NCBI GenBank assembly: GCA_016715625.1
Contig: JADJZU010000007.1
Span: forward strand, 93,207 to 157,206
From: Bacteroidota bacterium
Lineage (GTDB): Bacteria; Bacteroidota; Bacteroidia; Chitinophagales; LD1
DNA length: 64,000 bases
Direction: 5' to 3'
Shown here: positions 61,604 through 64,000 of the stretch, piece after piece
Position numbering within the stretch: the stretch's first letter is position 1
Layout: each line of letters begins with the position of its first letter
Made by a program: the position numbers and the translations under genes
Notes under the pieces: generated by a model
Told to the model about the DNA's origin: nothing
Seen by the model: only the letters and a program-made list of their open reading frames with translations
The model's database searches: none

Positions 61604-62350
61604 ATGAAATTCAACCTCAAAGTTTGGAGACAAAAAAACGCCAACACCCCCGGCAAACTGGTCGACTATAGCATCGACAACATCAACGGAGACATGAGCT
61701 TTCTGGAGATGGTAGATGTGCTCAACGATAACCTCGTTCGCCAGGGCGAAGACCCTATTGCCTTCGACCACGACTGCCGCGAGGGCATTTGTGGCATGTG
61801 CAGCATGTATATCAACGGGCGCGCCCACGGTCCGCAGCATGCCGCCACCACCTGCCAGCTTTATATGCGTTCCTTCAAAGATGGCGACACCGTCTATGTG
61901 GAACCCTGGCGCGCCAAGGCCTTTCCGGTTATCAAAGACCTGGTGACCGACCGCAGCGCTTTCGACCGCATTATTGCCAAAGGCGGATTTGTATCGGTAA
62001 ACACCGGGCAAGCACAGGATGCCAACAACCTGCCGGTAAATAAAGCCTATGCCGAAAAAGCCATGGATGCTGCCGCCTGCATTGGTTGCGGTGCCTGTGT
62101 AGCTGCTTGTCCAAATAGTGCCGCTATGCTCTTTGTATCGGCCAAAATATCGCAACTGGCCTTGCTGCCACAGGGCGAACCCGAGCGCAACAACCGCGCC
62201 ATTGCCATGGTCAACCAAATGGACGAAGACGGCTTTGGCAACTGCACCAATATTGGTGCCTGCGAAGCCGAATGCCCAAAGGAGATTAAACTCACCAACA
62301 TTGCCCGGCTCAATCGCGAATACATTGCCGCCAGTGTTATCAACGAATAA
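61604..62350 (+). CDS. sdhB: Succinate dehydrogenase/fumarate reductase iron-sulfur subunit
   Basis: 248 residues from ATG 61604. It carries three clusters. [2Fe-2S] ligands are in DCREGICGMCSMYING and the later TTC; [4Fe-4S] in CIGCGACVAACP; [3Fe-4S] in CTNIGACEAECPKEI together with the last Cys. It passes electrons from SdhA to the haems and quinone. The gene is intact, 10 bp after sdhA, and closes the operon before a strong terminator. Its third-position GC is clearly higher than in the genes further upstream. Confidence 0.95.
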   Translation: MKFNLKVWRQKNANTPGKLVDYSIDNINGDMSFLEMVDVLNDNLVRQGEDPIAFDHDCREGICGMCSMYINGRAHGPQHAATTCQLYMRSFKDGDTVYVEPWRAKAFPVIKDLVTDRSAFDRIIAKGGFVSVNTGQAQDANNLPVNKAYAEKAMDAAACIGCGACVAACPNSAAMLFVSAKISQLALLPQGEPERNNRAIAMVNQMDEDGFGNCTNIGACEAECPKEIKLTNIARLNREYIAASVINE

Positions 62351-62374
62351 CAGCCGCCAATCGCACGGCCACTC

Positions 62375-62408
62375 CCGGCTCCGGAAAACTATTTCCGGAG
62401 CCGGTTTG
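62375..62408 (+). terminator. Intrinsic terminator of the sdhCAB operon
   Basis: CCGGCTCCGGAAA (62375-62387) pairs perfectly with TTTCCGGAGCCGG (62392-62404), followed by TTT. It starts 24 bp after the sdhB stop. Confidence 0.88.
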
Positions 62409-62440
62409 TTAATACCCCATCCCAAGTCCCGGTGCATCGC

Positions 62441-63028
62441 ATGAAATACCTCCTCCCGTTTCTTTTGCTTACTCTTGGCCTGCAGGCGGCCGAGCCCCGC
62501 GTGCTCCGCTTCAATATCTACCTCTTTGGCGACAGCATCGGCCAAATGACCATTACACAGCACCGCCTCCCCGATGGTATCGAGCGCTATGTCATCAAAA
62601 GTGCCTCCAGTGCCAAAATACTCTGGGTCAACCGCAGCAATTACTCCGACTACGAATTCACCCTCCAAAACGGACGCCTCATAGCCACAAGCTACCGCGA
62701 AACCGAAAACGGCCAACTCAGCCGCTGGGGCACCATGAAGTATGACGGCTCCCAATACGTGGTCAATAACTACCGCGGCACCTTCCGCTTCACCGAGCCA
62801 CCGCTCTACTCCATTGTGTCCATCTATTTTGGCGACATGCGCGCGGCCCAGCGCCTCTATTACGACACCGAGGCCGAGTTTGTAAAAGTAGAACACCCCG
62901 ATGCCAATACCATCGAGTTTAAAACCAGCGATGGACACCGCAATGTATACCACTATCTCAACGGCAGCCTCCACCATCTGGAGGTCCATGTGTCTATAGC
63001 CACCGTCAAAATGGTGCGGGTGAATTAA
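62441..63028 (+). CDS. Exported DUF6134-like protein
   Basis: ATG at 62441 (a second, earlier ATG is in frame at 62432) gives 195 residues with signal peptide MKYLLPFLLLTLGLQAAEP. The mature part is beta-rich: FNIYLFGDSIGQMTI, YSDYEFTLQNGRL, YVVNNYRGT, and ends HHLEVHVSIATVKMVRV. This matches my memory of DUF6134 proteins, which have no known function. It lies after the sdh terminator, so it probably has its own promoter. Codon choice is GC-rich like sdhB. Confidence 0.72.
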   Translation: MKYLLPFLLLTLGLQAAEPRVLRFNIYLFGDSIGQMTITQHRLPDGIERYVIKSASSAKILWVNRSNYSDYEFTLQNGRLIATSYRETENGQLSRWGTMKYDGSQYVVNNYRGTFRFTEPPLYSIVSIYFGDMRAAQRLYYDTEAEFVKVEHPDANTIEFKTSDGHRNVYHYLNGSLHHLEVHVSIATVKMVRVN

Positions 63029-63058
63029 ACCAAGCGAACCATCGCTTCCCTTTTTTTA

Positions 63059-63073
63059 TGTAGCTAAGCTACA
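63059..63073. promoter_or_regulatory. Perfect short palindrome TGTAGCT-A-AGCTACA
   Basis: A 7-bp inverted repeat in the 135-bp gap between the DUF6134-like gene and the propeller gene. It has a T-run on its 5' side rather than its 3' side on the plus strand, so it may be a minus-strand terminator or a binding site. Confidence 0.3.
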
Positions 63074-63163
63074 CCGCTTCTGTCATGCCATTGTCATTTT
63101 ATGAGCACTGGTATTGACAATTTGAAAACAACACCTGATATTCAAACTATAAAACCACTTTCT

Positions 63164-64000
63164 ATGACCACCCATACCCCCCCGCCAAGGCTCTTATTTC
63201 TTTCTTCTAGTGCTTCTTAGCCCTCTGCTGATGCAAGCGCAGACCCTCGTCAATCAGCTCTGGAAAGAGCGCACCGGCCACCCCACCAAAGCATTTGATT
63301 TTATGAGTGCCACCCGAACCCATTCCGTAACAGGCTCCAAGGGAAGTGCCGACAACGTATATGTAGTAGGAAACACCTATCACATAGGCGAGGAGGAAAA
63401 TGCCGTAGTTTATAAATACACGCCTACAGGCAGCCTGGTGTGGACCTACGAATACAACAGCGTATCGGACTATCGCGATTTTGGCATAGACATCTACTGC
63501 AAAAACGGATTGGTGTATGTAACAGGCGTATCGTGGGACAGCATCAATAACTATTCTGAGATAGTGGTGCTGGCATTAGATGAAACAGACGGCACCGAGA
63601 TATGGCGTTCCATTTATCAGCCAAGCTATGGCGGCTATGCCGTGCCGGCAGGCATACAGGTAGATGGAAATGAATTCATCTATATAGCCGGCACCGAGCA
63701 AACCGACAGCGCAGAGTTTGGCTTGTTAACATATGCAATGAAAAGTGATGGAACGATAACATGGACAACCTTATATGATTCTACAAGCATTTATGATGGT
63801 AGGTAGCACTGAAAGTTTTTGAAAACAATGGCGACACGCTCGTAAAAGTAACGCACAGCTGGCAGTACGGCATTTGGCAGCTGGGATTTTGTATCACTGA
63901 ATATAGACGATGACGGAAACGTGCTGTCCACGGCCCGCCAGCAATGGCAACGGCAACCTCAGCTATCCCGTAGACCTCACCACCGACTATAGCGGCAACC
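63164..64000 (+). CDS. Exported beta-propeller (SBBP-like) protein, start only, with several indels
   Basis: Removing one C from the 7-C run at 63177-63183 joins ATG 63164 to a clear signal peptide (SYFFLLVLLSPLLMQAQ). Without the change the frame opens only at GTG 63210, which cuts the signal in half. Mature repeats such as DNVYVVGNTY, GLVYVTGVSWDS and EFIYIAGTEQTDS, each followed by an A-L-D or Y-x-W segment, mark an SBBP-type propeller. The frame breaks again near 63803 (missing G), 63874 (extra T) and 63934-63936, and then runs off the window. Such proteins in Bacteroidota often end with Ig-like repeats and a T9SS tail, but that part is outside the window. Confidence 0.65.

Noticed and set aside
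61565..62989. 474-codon open frame on the minus strand opposite sdhB and the DUF6134-like gene
   Set aside because: It mirrors two well-supported plus-strand genes. The open frame follows from their GC-rich third positions, and the translation is a low-complexity Ala/Val/Gly mix with no family pattern.

Overview
The window comes from a member of the Bacteroidota, probably from the Chitinophagales/Sphingobacteriia side. The evidence is a set of secreted proteins with type IX secretion (T9SS) C-terminal sorting domains, promoter elements of the TAnnTTTG type, an arginine cluster built around an ArgF'-type acyl-ornithine carbamoyltransferase, a B-type succinate dehydrogenase (SdhCAB), and a tmRNA tag of the GETNYxxAA kind. 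Species cannot be read from the sequence.

Layout. 1-7678: end of a SPOR-domain protein, a T9SS-exported M43 metalloprotease, pyrD, tRNA-Ser(TGA), a frameshifted repeat-rich helical protein, and a beta-helix lipoprotein. 7727-27083: a tightly packed operon of about 19 kb. It holds a small exported protein, a two-gene SpvB/RHS (YD-repeat) giant in which the halves join at an ATGA overlap, an 889-residue predicted outer-membrane barrel protein whose N-terminus resembles the first gene, and two small non-exported proteins that could be immunity factors. This is the best candidate for an undescribed system. 27092-35679: a paralogue of the frameshifted helical protein, two T9SS cargo proteins (one with two families of Ig-like repeats), and a tiny protein with a PID-CTERM-like tail.

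35680-44317: a structured leader, then eight consecutive arginine genes (GNAT acyltransferase, argG, argC, argD, argF', argB, argE, argH). Several overlap or are separated by a few bases. 44418-54551: thiolase, RF-3, an rRNA methyltransferase, an EamA transporter, a DUF2147-like protein, an exported unknown, and the cell-envelope pair MlaD-like/OstA-like, followed by a saccharopine-dehydrogenase-like protein. 54648-57118: a multi-PAS histidine kinase split by a frameshift. 57174-57537: tmRNA on the minus strand. 57629-64000: a NAD(P)-dependent dehydrogenase, sdhCAB, a DUF6134-like protein and the start of a beta-propeller protein that runs off the end.

A caution for every reader: the sequence carries about 20 apparent one-base indels, mostly in short homopolymers, and concentrated in 58.9-61.2 kb. 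They break genes that are almost certainly needed, such as sdhC and sdhA, and some come as compensating pairs. I read most of them as sequence errors rather than real pseudogenes. Broken genes are listed as composite loci, with the open fragments as separate entries.
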